Shown here piece after piece: positions 20,383 to 29,542 of a DNA stretch of 34,441 nucleotides. The position numbers and the translations under genes are program-made. The stretch is from a virus. Each line of letters begins with the position of its first letter. Positions within the stretch are counted from its first letter, which is position 1. The notes below the pieces were generated by a model. That model did no database searches. It was given only the letters and a program-made list of their open reading frames with translations, and was not told where the DNA came from. The stretch is taken from positions 1-34,441 of the IMG/VR virus record IMGVR_UViG_3300047557_000501; one strand, written 5' to 3'.

Positions 20383-21885
20383 ATGGCAGAGACAGACATT
20401 ACGGGCGCATTTGGCTCAGTAAAAAGTGAGAAGGGTTACCTATCTTCTCGTCTTGATGTTCAAAGTGCTAGAACTAAACTCTTTGACGCCAACAGGGAAC
20501 TCACACTAGCTCAACGTGCTTTTGCTGACATAAGTTCTACAGATACTGCTAACTATCAAAGAGCTGCTGATGCTGTAAAGGCTGCTCAGGCTAAAGTAGA
20601 TACTGCAAGGCAGGAAGTTGGCCGTGTTGAATCTATAGCAAAGTCTGACTACAGACAGGCAAAATCAAAGATTGACGCCAAGAAAGATAAGGCTGAATCT
20701 GGCAAGATACAAGATGAACTTGATCGCTTAAGTATTCAACTTCAAAGAGCTAAAGACTCTGGTCAAAGTACTCTTGAAATAGAAACTAAAATAAAAGATT
20801 TTACTGATAGAAAAAATAAAACTGGCAAGTATGCTCCTCCTAAAGAGCAGACAGGAACTGTTGTTGACCAGCAACAGACTGGTACAAATCTTCGTAATTA
20901 TGGTGAAGAAGTAAAGAATGCTGGAAGTTTTATTTATGGCAAAAATGCACAAGGTATACGTGATATCAGCAGGCTTCTTAAGGATGCAAATTTTTACAAA
21001 GGCCCAATAACTGACAGGCCTAACAATCAACTTGTTGAGGCATATATTGCAGCCCTTCAAGATAACTCAGTAACCTCAACCTATAAAGGTACAGATGTAC
21101 CATTTGGCGAGTACATAGCCGACAGAATTAGGTTCGTTAAAGAGACCGGAACTGGTGCGGCTAAACCAACCGCTGGTATGAGTTTCTCTTCAGAGTCTCA
21201 GGCTGCTGCAAGAATTGAAACTATATTTAAGACTGAACTTGGCAGAATGCCAACACCCGCTGAAGTTGAGAAATATACCAAGCGATTGATGAAGGAAGAA
21301 AGAAAACCATCATCATTCCAAAAGTATGAGACTGAAGTTATCGGTGGCGTTAAAGTCCGTAAGGTTATTGAAGGTCTTGATAAAGACCAATTCCTAACAG
21401 GGCTTGTACGTAAACTTCCTGAGTACGATAAGCGTAAAGCAGAGACTCGTTCACTTACAATTCAGAGTTTACAAGGTGTGGCTAATGATAATGGTATTAC
21501 CTTGTCTCCGCAACAATTAGACCAATATGCTTTTGAAGTCCAGAACGGAAAAGATGTAAAGGTTATTCAGAGCCAAATCCGCGCTCTTGCTGGCCTTGGT
21601 ATGCCGGACAATGTAAAGAAACTTCTAGCTGAAGGTACCGATTTAAGCACGGTCTATTCTCCATACAAGAAAGCTATGGCTGCTGTTTTAGAAATCAATC
21701 CAGAAACAATTAGCCTATCTGACCCAGTATTGAGAAGCGCTATCGGACCAAATGGTGAGATGAGTTTATATGAGTACCAACGTTCACTCCGCAAGGATCC
21801 TCGTTGGCAATACACAAACAATGCTCGTGAAGATGTATCTACAGCAGCACTGCAGGTACTTCGTGACTTCGGATTCCAGGGGTAA
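20383..21885 (+). CDS. probable internal virion protein with coiled coils (500 aa)
   Basis: A 500-aa protein with a long coiled-coil N-terminal half (residues about 20-145, including KIQDELDRLSIQLQRAKDSG). A more ordered C-terminal part follows, with IFKTELGRMPTPAEVEKYTK near residue 284 and a terminal DPRWQYTNNAREDVSTAALQ near 472. It is rich in charged residues and has no cysteine or membrane segment. It follows the giant protein with 15 bases of spacing, so the two are probably made and packaged together. No family is recognised. Confidence 0.55.
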   Translation: MAETDITGAFGSVKSEKGYLSSRLDVQSARTKLFDANRELTLAQRAFADISSTDTANYQRAADAVKAAQAKVDTARQEVGRVESIAKSDYRQAKSKIDAKKDKAESGKIQDELDRLSIQLQRAKDSGQSTLEIETKIKDFTDRKNKTGKYAPPKEQTGTVVDQQQTGTNLRNYGEEVKNAGSFIYGKNAQGIRDISRLLKDANFYKGPITDRPNNQLVEAYIAALQDNSVTSTYKGTDVPFGEYIADRIRFVKETGTGAAKPTAGMSFSSESQAAARIETIFKTELGRMPTPAEVEKYTKRLMKEERKPSSFQKYETEVIGGVKVRKVIEGLDKDQFLTGLVRKLPEYDKRKAETRSLTIQSLQGVANDNGITLSPQQLDQYAFEVQNGKDVKVIQSQIRALAGLGMPDNVKKLLAEGTDLSTVYSPYKKAMAAVLEINPETISLSDPVLRSAIGPNGEMSLYEYQRSLRKDPRWQYTNNAREDVSTAALQVLRDFGFQG

Positions 21886-21887
21886 TA

Positions 21888-23141
21888 ATGGCACCTAAAA
21901 AGAGTACGACATCCATCCCTAAGTCAAGTATGCCATTTGGTGGCAAGTCTGTAACTTCAGGAACTAAAGATAAGACTCCAAAACCTCCAACTAAAACTAG
22001 CGGAGATACAAAAGGTAAGATAGATGCGCTTACTGGACTTACAAAAAGCCTTGGTGGTTTAGCTGATTTAGTAAAGTTACTTGGAGAATCCGGCGCAGGA
22101 ACTGGTGCAGGTGCTGGCTCGGACCAGTACTACACTTCTGAAGGTAGAACTGGAACATCTAGTACTGGTAAAAGATATATTGCAGGTAAAGAAGTAACTG
22201 AAGAAGAATTTACTAAGTTTTTAGGTGCTGGCACAGGTGGTGCAGGCGCAGGAGAAAGTGGCACTTCAGCCTCAGAGGAAGCCGAAAAGAAACGTAGAGA
22301 AGGCCAGTCTGCTTACACGCTCTTATTAGAAGAGTTTAATAGATACGGCCTTGGCGCTTTAGTGGAACCTCTAAAGGGTTTTATTATAGAAGGTTTATCT
22401 CCAGCAGAGTTTACTCTTAAGTTACGTGATACTGATGCTTATAGAAAACGTTTTGGTGCTAATCAGACTCGTATTGCTAAGGGACTTCGCGCTTTATCTG
22501 AGGCAGAATATATTGGCTTAGAAGACCAGTATCAGAATGTTATGCGTCAGTATGGATTACCTGCCTCGTACTACACCCGCGGAGATATGGGTCGTCAAGA
22601 AGGATTTGAGAAGTTTATTGCTGGCGACGTATCCGCCGCAGAACTTGAAGATAGAATCCAGACTGCACAGAATCGCGTAATCAATGCGGCTCCTGAGATT
22701 GCAACTACATTAAAGTCATTCTACCCAGACATTACAAACGGCGATATCCTTGCCTATGCGTTAGATCCAGATAGAGCAATTACAGAGATTCGTCGTAAGG
22801 TAACCGCTGCTGAAATTGGTGGCGCTGCAACTATGGCAGGGCTTGCTGCAGATAGAGCAAGAGCTGAAGAGTTAGGTCGCTTTGGTGTGACTGGTGAAGC
22901 AGCACGTCAAGGATTTAGAGCAGTAGCAGAAGTTGCTCCTCGTGGTGGACAGTTGGCTGAGTTCTATCGCCAGACACCATATACACAGACAACAGCAGAA
23001 CAAGAAGTCTTTGGACTTACTGGTGCTGTTGAAGCTGGAAGACAACGCAGAAAATTAACAGAACTTGAAACCGCCGCATTCTCTGGTCAAGCCGGAGCAG
23101 CAGGTGGCGCACTAGCCCGCGATAGAGCGGGCGCATTCTAA
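21888..23141 (+). CDS. probable internal virion protein (417 aa)
   Basis: A 417-aa protein. The first 130 residues are Gly/Ser/Thr/Lys-rich and low-complexity (GESGAGTGAGAGSDQYYTSE). From about residue 140 it becomes helical and well-ordered (SAYTLLLEEFNRYGLGALVE, later AEIGGAATMAGLAADRARAE). The C-terminus returns to Gly/Ala-rich sequence. It is the third member of the large-protein group after the portal. A role in the ejection apparatus or inner head is likely from context, not from homology. Confidence 0.55.
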   Translation: MAPKKSTTSIPKSSMPFGGKSVTSGTKDKTPKPPTKTSGDTKGKIDALTGLTKSLGGLADLVKLLGESGAGTGAGAGSDQYYTSEGRTGTSSTGKRYIAGKEVTEEEFTKFLGAGTGGAGAGESGTSASEEAEKKRREGQSAYTLLLEEFNRYGLGALVEPLKGFIIEGLSPAEFTLKLRDTDAYRKRFGANQTRIAKGLRALSEAEYIGLEDQYQNVMRQYGLPASYYTRGDMGRQEGFEKFIAGDVSAAELEDRIQTAQNRVINAAPEIATTLKSFYPDITNGDILAYALDPDRAITEIRRKVTAAEIGGAATMAGLAADRARAEELGRFGVTGEAARQGFRAVAEVAPRGGQLAEFYRQTPYTQTTAEQEVFGLTGAVEAGRQRRKLTELETAAFSGQAGAAGGALARDRAGAF

Positions 23142-23146
23142 GCCTG

Positions 23147-23170
23147 CCAGCAGAACGACCGGCCTGCTGG
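23147..23170 (+). promoter_or_regulatory. hairpin in the scaffold leader
   Basis: CCAGCAG (23147-23153) and CTGCTGG (23164-23170) form a 7-bp stem over a 10-base loop in the 119-base gap before the scaffold gene. GCCTGC recurs three times in this gap. The hairpin may mark an RNA processing or control site that separates capsid gene expression from upstream genes. Confidence 0.45.
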
Positions 23171-23260
23171 AGAGATACCAAGACCGGAAGTAGGAGCCAC
23201 GTTGCGTTCCCCAAACAGCGTGAGGCCTGCGACAACTACTAATAAGGGAGAAACGGACCT

Positions 23261-23734
23261 ATGTCCAACTACGACTACGAAGACGACGATGATGATTTCA
23301 GCATCGAAGATAAGGCTAATGATCTCGTCAAGCAGTTGCGTAAAGCAAACAAACAGAAAGAAAAAGAACTGGCAGATTTGAAAAGTCAGTTTGAGAATCT
23401 TTCAAAAGCACAAAGAGAACGAGCAATCAAAGACGCCCTCGCTAGTCGCGGGGTAAACAGCAAGATTGCTGCATTTATCCCACAGGATATAGACCCAACT
23501 GAGGAGTCTGTATCAAAATGGCTCAGTGAATATTCCGATGTATTCGGTATTGATACTGGGTCGAACCAGGCTACACCTAATGTAGACCCAGCTCAGGCAA
23601 AGCAATATCAGAAGATGACCCAAGCAGTTGATGCTGGTGCAACGATTGATAGTGGCGATGACATTATGCGTCGTCTACTTAATGCTAATAGCCGTGAAGA
23701 GTTGGATGAAGTTATTAGGCAGTCTGGACTCTAA
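23261..23734 (+). CDS. scaffolding protein (head assembly)
   Basis: A 157-aa protein directly before the major capsid gene. The N-terminus is extremely acidic (YDYEDDDDDF), followed by a Lys/Glu coiled coil (residues about 22-50). A helical C-terminal segment (DDIMRRLLNANSREELDEVI) follows. This is the usual form of a phage scaffold, which templates the procapsid and leaves before DNA enters. GGGAG lies upstream. Proteolysis or a fused protease is not visible. Assignment rests on position, charge and length. Confidence 0.8.
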   Translation: MSNYDYEDDDDDFSIEDKANDLVKQLRKANKQKEKELADLKSQFENLSKAQRERAIKDALASRGVNSKIAAFIPQDIDPTEESVSKWLSEYSDVFGIDTGSNQATPNVDPAQAKQYQKMTQAVDAGATIDSGDDIMRRLLNANSREELDEVIRQSGL

Positions 23735-23767
23735 TCCGATCCTAGACAATAGAAAGGTGGTGCGAAA

Positions 23768-24697
23768 ATGGCAGTACCTGGTGGTTCACCCACGACGGTA
23801 ACGTCAATTTCAAACCTCGTACAAACTGCGTATGACCAGTATGTACGTATGGCTCTCCGTAGCATTCCAGTAATGCGTGCGATTGCCGATGTCAAGCCTG
23901 TTCAACAGGCTATGCCAGGATCGTCAGTTGTTTTCTCCATCTACTCAGATCTTAGCGCTGCAACCAGCACTCTGACAGAAACAGCCGACGTTTCCTCTGT
24001 TGCCCTTGGCAACCCATCACAAGTAACCGTAACTCTTCAAGAGTACGGCTCTGCTGTGACAACAACCAAGAAGTTAAACCTAACTTCTTTCAACGACGTA
24101 GATGCAGCACTTGCTGACATCATTGCATACAACGCTGCCGATTCAATCGACCAAGTTGTAGCAGGCGTTCTCACCGCAGGTCAGAACGTAATCTACGCAG
24201 GTACCGCAACCAACACCAACGGAATCACATCTTCAATGACAATCTCCGTTGCTGACATCCGTGAGGCTGTCACACAGTTGCGTACCAACAAGGCAGTTCC
24301 TCGCATTGGCGAGCTATATGCTGCTTACCTCCACCCACGTCAATCTGCAGACCTCCGTGCCGAAACCGGTACCGGTGGTTTCCAGGAACTCACCAAGTAC
24401 GTCGAGCGCACACCGTTCGTCGCTGGTGCAGTTGGCGTAATCGAAGGTGCGTTCATCGTTGAAACACCTCGTGTCCCATTCGCTGCAAACAGCGGTTCAG
24501 TTAACGTCTACGATGCAGTTATCGCAGGCCGTGAAGCTCTTGCTGAAGCGCAAGCACAGGACATCAGCACCGTCATTGGTCCAGAAATCGACGCACTCCG
24601 TCGTTTCCGTACCATTGGTTGGTACTACTTCGGTGGCTTCAACCGCCTCCGTGAAGCAGCTCTCTACAGAATTGAGTCTGCTACATCAATTAACTAA
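23768..24697 (+). CDS. major capsid protein, N4-gp56 family type
   Basis: A 309-aa HK97-fold coat protein. The sequence ALGNPSQVTVTLQEYGSAVT (near 81-100), a central PRIGELYAAYLHPRQSADLR segment (near 178-197) and the terminal GWYYFGGFNRLREAALYRIE (near 285-304) fit the N4-gp56-like major capsid family. It forms the icosahedral shell around the portal. The gene uses many codons ending in C, unlike most neighbours, consistent with high expression. GAAAGGTGG precedes the ATG. A hairpin follows the stop. Confidence 0.85.
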   Translation: MAVPGGSPTTVTSISNLVQTAYDQYVRMALRSIPVMRAIADVKPVQQAMPGSSVVFSIYSDLSAATSTLTETADVSSVALGNPSQVTVTLQEYGSAVTTTKKLNLTSFNDVDAALADIIAYNAADSIDQVVAGVLTAGQNVIYAGTATNTNGITSSMTISVADIREAVTQLRTNKAVPRIGELYAAYLHPRQSADLRAETGTGGFQELTKYVERTPFVAGAVGVIEGAFIVETPRVPFAANSGSVNVYDAVIAGREALAEAQAQDISTVIGPEIDALRRFRTIGWYYFGGFNRLREAALYRIESATSIN

Positions 24698-24711
24698 GTT
24701 GATTGATTCTG

Positions 24712-24742
24712 AGGGACAGGCATATTAGAAAAGTCTGTCCCT
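24712..24742 (+). terminator. stem-loop after the capsid gene (weak terminator or RNA stabiliser)
   Basis: AGGGACAG (24712-24719) and CTGTCCCT (24735-24742) pair perfectly over a 15-base loop. The T run after the stem is short, so partial termination or mRNA stabilisation is more likely than full termination. Confidence 0.5.
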
Positions 24743-24770
24743 TGGGATGAGTCAATTCTGAAAGGAAGAT

Positions 24771-25082
24771 ATGACTTTATACCAAGTAAGAACGCCGTTT
24801 CAGAATGAAACTTGGATTAGTGGTTCTATGTATGATCCATATGCTCGTCTTGCTGGTCGTCCTTTAAGTAACGGAACAAGATTGACAGATGTCCCAAGAG
24901 GGGTAACTCTGTTGGTAAATGGAACTACAGTTACTGAAAATAGAACTCCATATCAAGATGATTTGGCTAATGCTGACGCTTACTATCTAGGCGGTCACGA
25001 ATACGTTGTAGACCAGTCAGCAGCAGATATACTTATTAACGCAGGTTACAGCGAATATGTAACACCGATAGCAGGGACTTGA
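24771..25082 (+). CDS. head-region hypothetical protein (103 aa)
   Basis: A 103-aa protein starting MTLYQVRTPFQNETWISGSM. The composition, rich in Gly, Asn, Thr and Tyr, suggests a small beta protein, with a short helix near the end (QSAADILINAGYSEYV). Its position after the capsid protein suggests a head decoration, head completion or adaptor role. No family is recognised. GGAAG lies upstream of ATG 24771. Confidence 0.6.
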   Translation: MTLYQVRTPFQNETWISGSMYDPYARLAGRPLSNGTRLTDVPRGVTLLVNGTTVTENRTPYQDDLANADAYYLGGHEYVVDQSAADILINAGYSEYVTPIAGT

Positions 25083-25369
25083 TGACTAATCCAAACTGTC
25101 GTTCTGGGTGCAAGACCCAAGACCACGACTCATACGCAGACTGCCTACAGTCAGCAAACTTAGGATTTGCAGGGTGTTTCCCCACTCGGCAAGGTTGGGA
25201 CAAGACCAAGGAAACCGCTGATACTAAAGAGTTAAACTCTTATTACTCAGCAGTCCGTCAAGGCATTGAACCAATTAGCACAAAGAAAAAAGATATAGAT
25301 GCAGCAGTAAGACTATCGAATGAAGCTGGCAAGGCTTTCGATGGTAACACTATGACCTTTAAGGAGTAA
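25082..25369 (+). CDS. small Cys-containing protein (95 aa)
   Basis: A 95-aa protein starting MTNPNCRSGCKTQDHDSYAD. C6 and C10 with H15, C21 and C32 give a compact Cys/His group that may bind zinc. The helical second half (TKELNSYYSAVRQGIEPIST) is polar. ATG 25082 shares its first base with the previous stop, and I prefer it to a TTG at 25079. The pattern is familiar from environmental phage proteins of unknown role, which is only an impression. Confidence 0.6.
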   Translation: MTNPNCRSGCKTQDHDSYADCLQSANLGFAGCFPTRQGWDKTKETADTKELNSYYSAVRQGIEPISTKKKDIDAAVRLSNEAGKAFDGNTMTFKE

Positions 25370-25371
25370 CA

Positions 25372-25536
25372 ATGCCAATCCCAGATCCAGCGCAATATAA
25401 GAACAAGTACAAGGCTTCAGAGCGTCCAGAGTTCTATCAGCCTTATCCATCAGATTCTAACGATAAGCCATTTATGACTTACGAAGCTATCTCCGGTGGA
25501 GCAATGGGTAAGCCTGCACCAAAGCAGGGCAAGTAA
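25372..25536 (+). CDS. small hypothetical protein (54 aa)
   Basis: A 54-codon ORF starting MPIPDPAQYKNKYKASERPE. It is Pro, Tyr and Lys-rich and ends KPAPKQGK. AAGGAG in the preceding coding end serves as ribosome site. The stop shares a base with the next start (TAATG). It is the first of seven chained micro-genes. No family is recognised. Confidence 0.6.
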   Translation: MPIPDPAQYKNKYKASERPEFYQPYPSDSNDKPFMTYEAISGGAMGKPAPKQGK

Positions 25537-25655
25537 TGCCAAAGCACACAGGTAAGAAGCACGAGAAGACCGAATCTAGAAAAGAGATGGTCAAGGAATA
25601 CGGCAAGAAAGCCGCTATGAAAAAACTCGCTATGCGTAAAAAGGGCAAAAAATAA
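25536..25655 (+). CDS. very basic micro-protein (39 aa)
   Basis: A 39-codon ORF, about 40 percent Lys and Arg, starting MPKHTGKKHEKTESRKEMVK and ending in a Lys-rich tail. It should be a basic helix. Start and stop share bases with neighbours (TAATG on both sides), so translation is coupled. A nucleic-acid-binding role is likely from charge alone. Confidence 0.6.
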   Translation: MPKHTGKKHEKTESRKEMVKEYGKKAAMKKLAMRKKGKK

Positions 25656-26014
25656 TGGCTGAAAAAATAAAACGTATGGGCGCAGGTGACCCAAACTACG
25701 TAAAGAATATGATTAAGATGGGTAAGAAATCATCTGGTGGTCCAAAAATCTCAGCACCAGAAGGTGGAAGACTTCAAGATGTAAAGCCTAAGGCTAAAGC
25801 AAAGAACGTAATGCCAACCGTTAAGGTAAGCAAAAAGGAATTAAAAGCATTCAAAAAAGAAGTTACAAAGCCAGTTAAAAAGGCTGCTCGTAAGTCCGAT
25901 GGAATGCTATCTAGCAAAGAAGCAGGCAAGGTCTATAAGAAGGCCATAAATAAAAAGGGTAAATTTGACCCAACCAAGATTCCAGGATTCTCATACGGGA
26001 AAGGAACACGATGA
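25655..26014 (+). CDS. very basic small protein (119 aa)
   Basis: A 119-aa Lys-rich protein starting MAEKIKRMGAGDPNYVKNMI. The middle (VSKKELKAFKKEVTKPVKKA) and the end are strongly basic with helical segments. It resembles histone-like or core proteins that condense DNA, but there is no recognisable HU or H1 signature. It overlaps the next gene by four bases (ATGA). Packaging with DNA inside the head is one possibility. Confidence 0.6.
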   Translation: MAEKIKRMGAGDPNYVKNMIKMGKKSSGGPKISAPEGGRLQDVKPKAKAKNVMPTVKVSKKELKAFKKEVTKPVKKAARKSDGMLSSKEAGKVYKKAINKKGKFDPTKIPGFSYGKGTR

Positions 26015-26175
26015 AGAAGGCTAAAGGCGCTAAGAAGGTTGCCAAAGTAATGCGTGAGTTCAAGTCAGGTACTTTGCACTCAGGTAAGAAAGGCCCAGTA
26101 GTTAAGTCCCGTAAGCAAGCCGTTGCTATTGCAATGAGCGAAGCTGGAATGGCTAAGAAGAAAAAGAAGAAGTAA
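26011..26175 (+). CDS. DUF6496-like basic protein (54 aa)
   Basis: A 54-codon ORF with KVMREFKSGTLHSGKKGPVV (12-31) followed by SRKQAVAIAMSEAG (33-46), which matches the small DUF6496 family of phage and bacterial proteins as I remember it. A poly-Lys tail closes the protein. Function of the family is unknown; the helix and basic residues suggest DNA binding. The ATG overlaps the preceding stop in an ATGA junction. Confidence 0.7.
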   Translation: MKKAKGAKKVAKVMREFKSGTLHSGKKGPVVKSRKQAVAIAMSEAGMAKKKKKK

Positions 26176-26327
26176 TGTCGTCAGGCAAATACCGCCGACA
26201 CGACGGTTTTAATTCAGTTCAAATCAAAGACGGTCTTGTAGTTCGTCTAAGAAAAGATGGAACTATCAGAACTGTCCTTGGAAAGTATGGGGAATATGGC
26301 AAACAAGAAAGATCCAAGGCTCGCTAG
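26175..26327 (+). CDS. small basic hypothetical protein (50 aa)
   Basis: A 50-codon ORF starting MSSGKYRRHDGFNSVQIKDG and containing an alternating strand-like segment (LVVRLRKDGTIRTVLG), unlike its Lys-rich neighbours. It overlaps the next gene by 32 bases in another frame. Its ATG shares a base with the preceding stop. Function unknown; a small beta fold is possible. Confidence 0.55.
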   Translation: MSSGKYRRHDGFNSVQIKDGLVVRLRKDGTIRTVLGKYGEYGKQERSKAR

Positions 26328-26562
26328 AGCCGGAGTAGCAGGGTTTAATAAACCAAAGAGAACTCCAAGCCATCCAACCAAGTCGCACGTTGTAGTAGCC
26401 AAAGAAGGTAGTCAAGTAAAGACTATCCGATTTGGTCAGCAAGGTGTAAGTGGGGATAAGAAACCAACCGCAAGACAAAAGTCATTTAAGGCTCGTCATC
26501 GAGCCAATATCCAAAAAGGCAAGATGTCAGCAGCGTACTGGGCAGACAAGGTGAAATGGTGA
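26296..26562 (+). CDS. DUF6321-like basic protein (88 aa)
   Basis: An 88-aa basic protein starting MANKKDPRLARAGVAGFNKP. It has TPSHPTKSHVVVAKEGS (23-39), TIRFGQQGVSGD and a C-terminal KARHRANIQKGKMSAAYWAD helix. This arrangement matches a conserved phage family that I believe is DUF6321; the number is from memory. The strands and C-terminal helix suggest an ordered basic fold. I chose ATG 26296 instead of an upstream start at 26257 because family-like sequence begins there. Confidence 0.65.
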   Translation: MANKKDPRLARAGVAGFNKPKRTPSHPTKSHVVVAKEGSQVKTIRFGQQGVSGDKKPTARQKSFKARHRANIQKGKMSAAYWADKVKW

Positions 26563-26720
26563 AGAAGAAGAAAGCATTTTGGGATAAACCCAATCCGAAG
26601 AAGACTAGCAAGAAGTTAACGCCAGCGCAGAAGAGCGCAGCAAAGAAGCGTGCAAAAGCAGCAGGCCGTCCATATCCAAATCTTGTGGACAATGCCGCTG
26701 TAGCCAAGAAGAAGAAGTAA
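26556..26720 (+). CDS. very basic micro-protein (54 aa)
   Basis: A 54-codon ORF starting MVKKKKAFWDKPNPKKTSKK, followed by a helical TPAQKSAAKKRAKAAGRPYP segment and a Lys tail. It overlaps the previous gene by seven bases. It is the last of the chained basic genes. The family is not recognised; nucleic-acid binding is likely from composition. Confidence 0.6.
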   Translation: MVKKKKAFWDKPNPKKTSKKLTPAQKSAAKKRAKAAGRPYPNLVDNAAVAKKKK

Positions 26721-26730
26721 GGAGACCTAG

Positions 26731-27023
26731 GTGCCAACGTACGGAAATTCTAATTCGACTTTTAATGACGAGTTAAACCGCCTTGCCAATGGAGGCACCT
26801 ATCGCTCTAAGAGTCAGATGGTTGACACTGCTCTGGCTGCTCGTCAATGGGCTGCAGCTCGTGCTGTCACCACATATCACACAGATACTGTAGGAGTTCT
26901 AAATGACATCGCGGGTATCACGGGTCCTGCTATCAATCACCTTGACCTTGCTGGCGTATGTAACAATCTCGCTGGTACTTTTCAATTACCTGCAGTCGCT
27001 GCTCTCAGAGAAATCGAGTCCTG

Positions 27024-27024
<1 letters not shown>
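26731..27024 (+). CDS. virion-region hypothetical protein (97 aa)
   Basis: A 97-aa protein starting MPTYGNSNSTFNDELNRLAN, Ala/Thr/Asn-rich and mainly helical in the middle (MVDTALAARQWAAARAVTTY). GTG 26731 follows GGAG at short spacing. It ends in a TGATG junction with the next gene. It sits between head and fibre genes, so a head-tail or fibre-attachment function is plausible. No family is recognised. Confidence 0.6.
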
Positions 27025-28453
<1,429 letters not shown>

Positions 28454-28462
28454 ACTAGAGTA

Positions 28463-29542
28463 ATGAAAGTTGCTGTCTATACGATTGCTCTAAATGAAGA
28501 GCAGTTCGTTGCCCGCTGGTATGACTCTAGTAAAGAAGCTGATTATCATTTAATCTGCGATACCGGATCTACAGATAGAACTGTAGAGATAGCAGAGTCT
28601 TTAGGTATCAAGGTAGTTCACTGTAAAGTCAAACCGTTTAGGTTTGATGACTCTAGGAATATGGCTTTGTTCTCATTGCCAGAAGATATTGATTACTGCG
28701 TTGCATTAGATATGGACGAAGTAATGCAACCTGGTTGGCGAGAAGAACTTGAAAGGGCTTACGCCGAAGGAACAGATAGGCCGCAGTATAGGTTTATTAC
28801 TGATTGGGATGCTGAAGGTAAACCAGCAGTAGAGTTTGATGGATTTAGAATCCATAGGCGTCACGGCGTCAGATGGATATATCCAATCCACGAAGTACCA
28901 AGTACATTCGACGGACCGGATAATCGTAAGCGGTATAACTTTGAGATTCATCACCGCCCAGATAAAAGTAAATCAAGAGGTCAGTACCTGCCGATGTTAA
29001 TTATGGCAGCTAAAGAAAATCCTGATTCAAGAAATCTTTACTATCTAGGTCGAGAATACTTTTATCGTCAGCAGTATGTTGAGTGCGCTAATACTCTCAA
29101 GCAATATTTAGAGAAGTCAGTTTTCAAAGCTGAGATGGCTTACGCAATGCGGATGCTCGCTAAGTGCGAGCCAGACCAAGCAGAAGAATGGCTGACTAAA
29201 GCGATAGAGACATTTCCCTGTAAGGAATCTTTACTTGCTCTAGCAAATCATTACTATATGACTCAGCAATGGGCTGAATGTATATTAGTTGCTAAAGAGG
29301 CTTTGAAGATAACACAAAAGCCAACAGAGTTCCTATCCGAAGGTTGGGCTTGGGGACATATGGCAGATGATCTGATAGCAGTCTGCTCTTGGCAGTTAGA
29401 AGATTTTAAGACGGCTTACAAACACGGCAAGATAGCGGCAGAGATGTCGCCTAATGATGAACGGCTACAAAAGAACCTAGCGTTCTATAAGGAGAAGATA
29501 AATGCCAACGTTCGACGAACTGGTAGACGAGGTAAAAAGTAA
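28463..29542 (+). CDS. family 2 glycosyltransferase with C-terminal helical repeats
   Basis: A 359-aa enzyme. The N-terminal GT-A domain has VYTIALNEEQFVARW (4-18), ICDTGSTDRTVEIAES (31-46) and the metal-binding DMDE (77-81), all typical of GT2 (EpsB/WcaA-like) glycosyltransferases. Residues about 200-350 are helical repeats resembling TPR (YYLGREYFYRQQYVECANTL), which could hold a protein substrate. It transfers a sugar from a nucleotide donor in the cytoplasm. Placement between a Thr-rich fibre gene and an adaptor gene suggests that the acceptor is a virion protein. Its last 41 bases overlap the next gene. Confidence 0.8.
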   Translation: MKVAVYTIALNEEQFVARWYDSSKEADYHLICDTGSTDRTVEIAESLGIKVVHCKVKPFRFDDSRNMALFSLPEDIDYCVALDMDEVMQPGWREELERAYAEGTDRPQYRFITDWDAEGKPAVEFDGFRIHRRHGVRWIYPIHEVPSTFDGPDNRKRYNFEIHHRPDKSKSRGQYLPMLIMAAKENPDSRNLYYLGREYFYRQQYVECANTLKQYLEKSVFKAEMAYAMRMLAKCEPDQAEEWLTKAIETFPCKESLLALANHYYMTQQWAECILVAKEALKITQKPTEFLSEGWAWGHMADDLIAVCSWQLEDFKTAYKHGKIAAEMSPNDERLQKNLAFYKEKINANVRRTGRRGKK

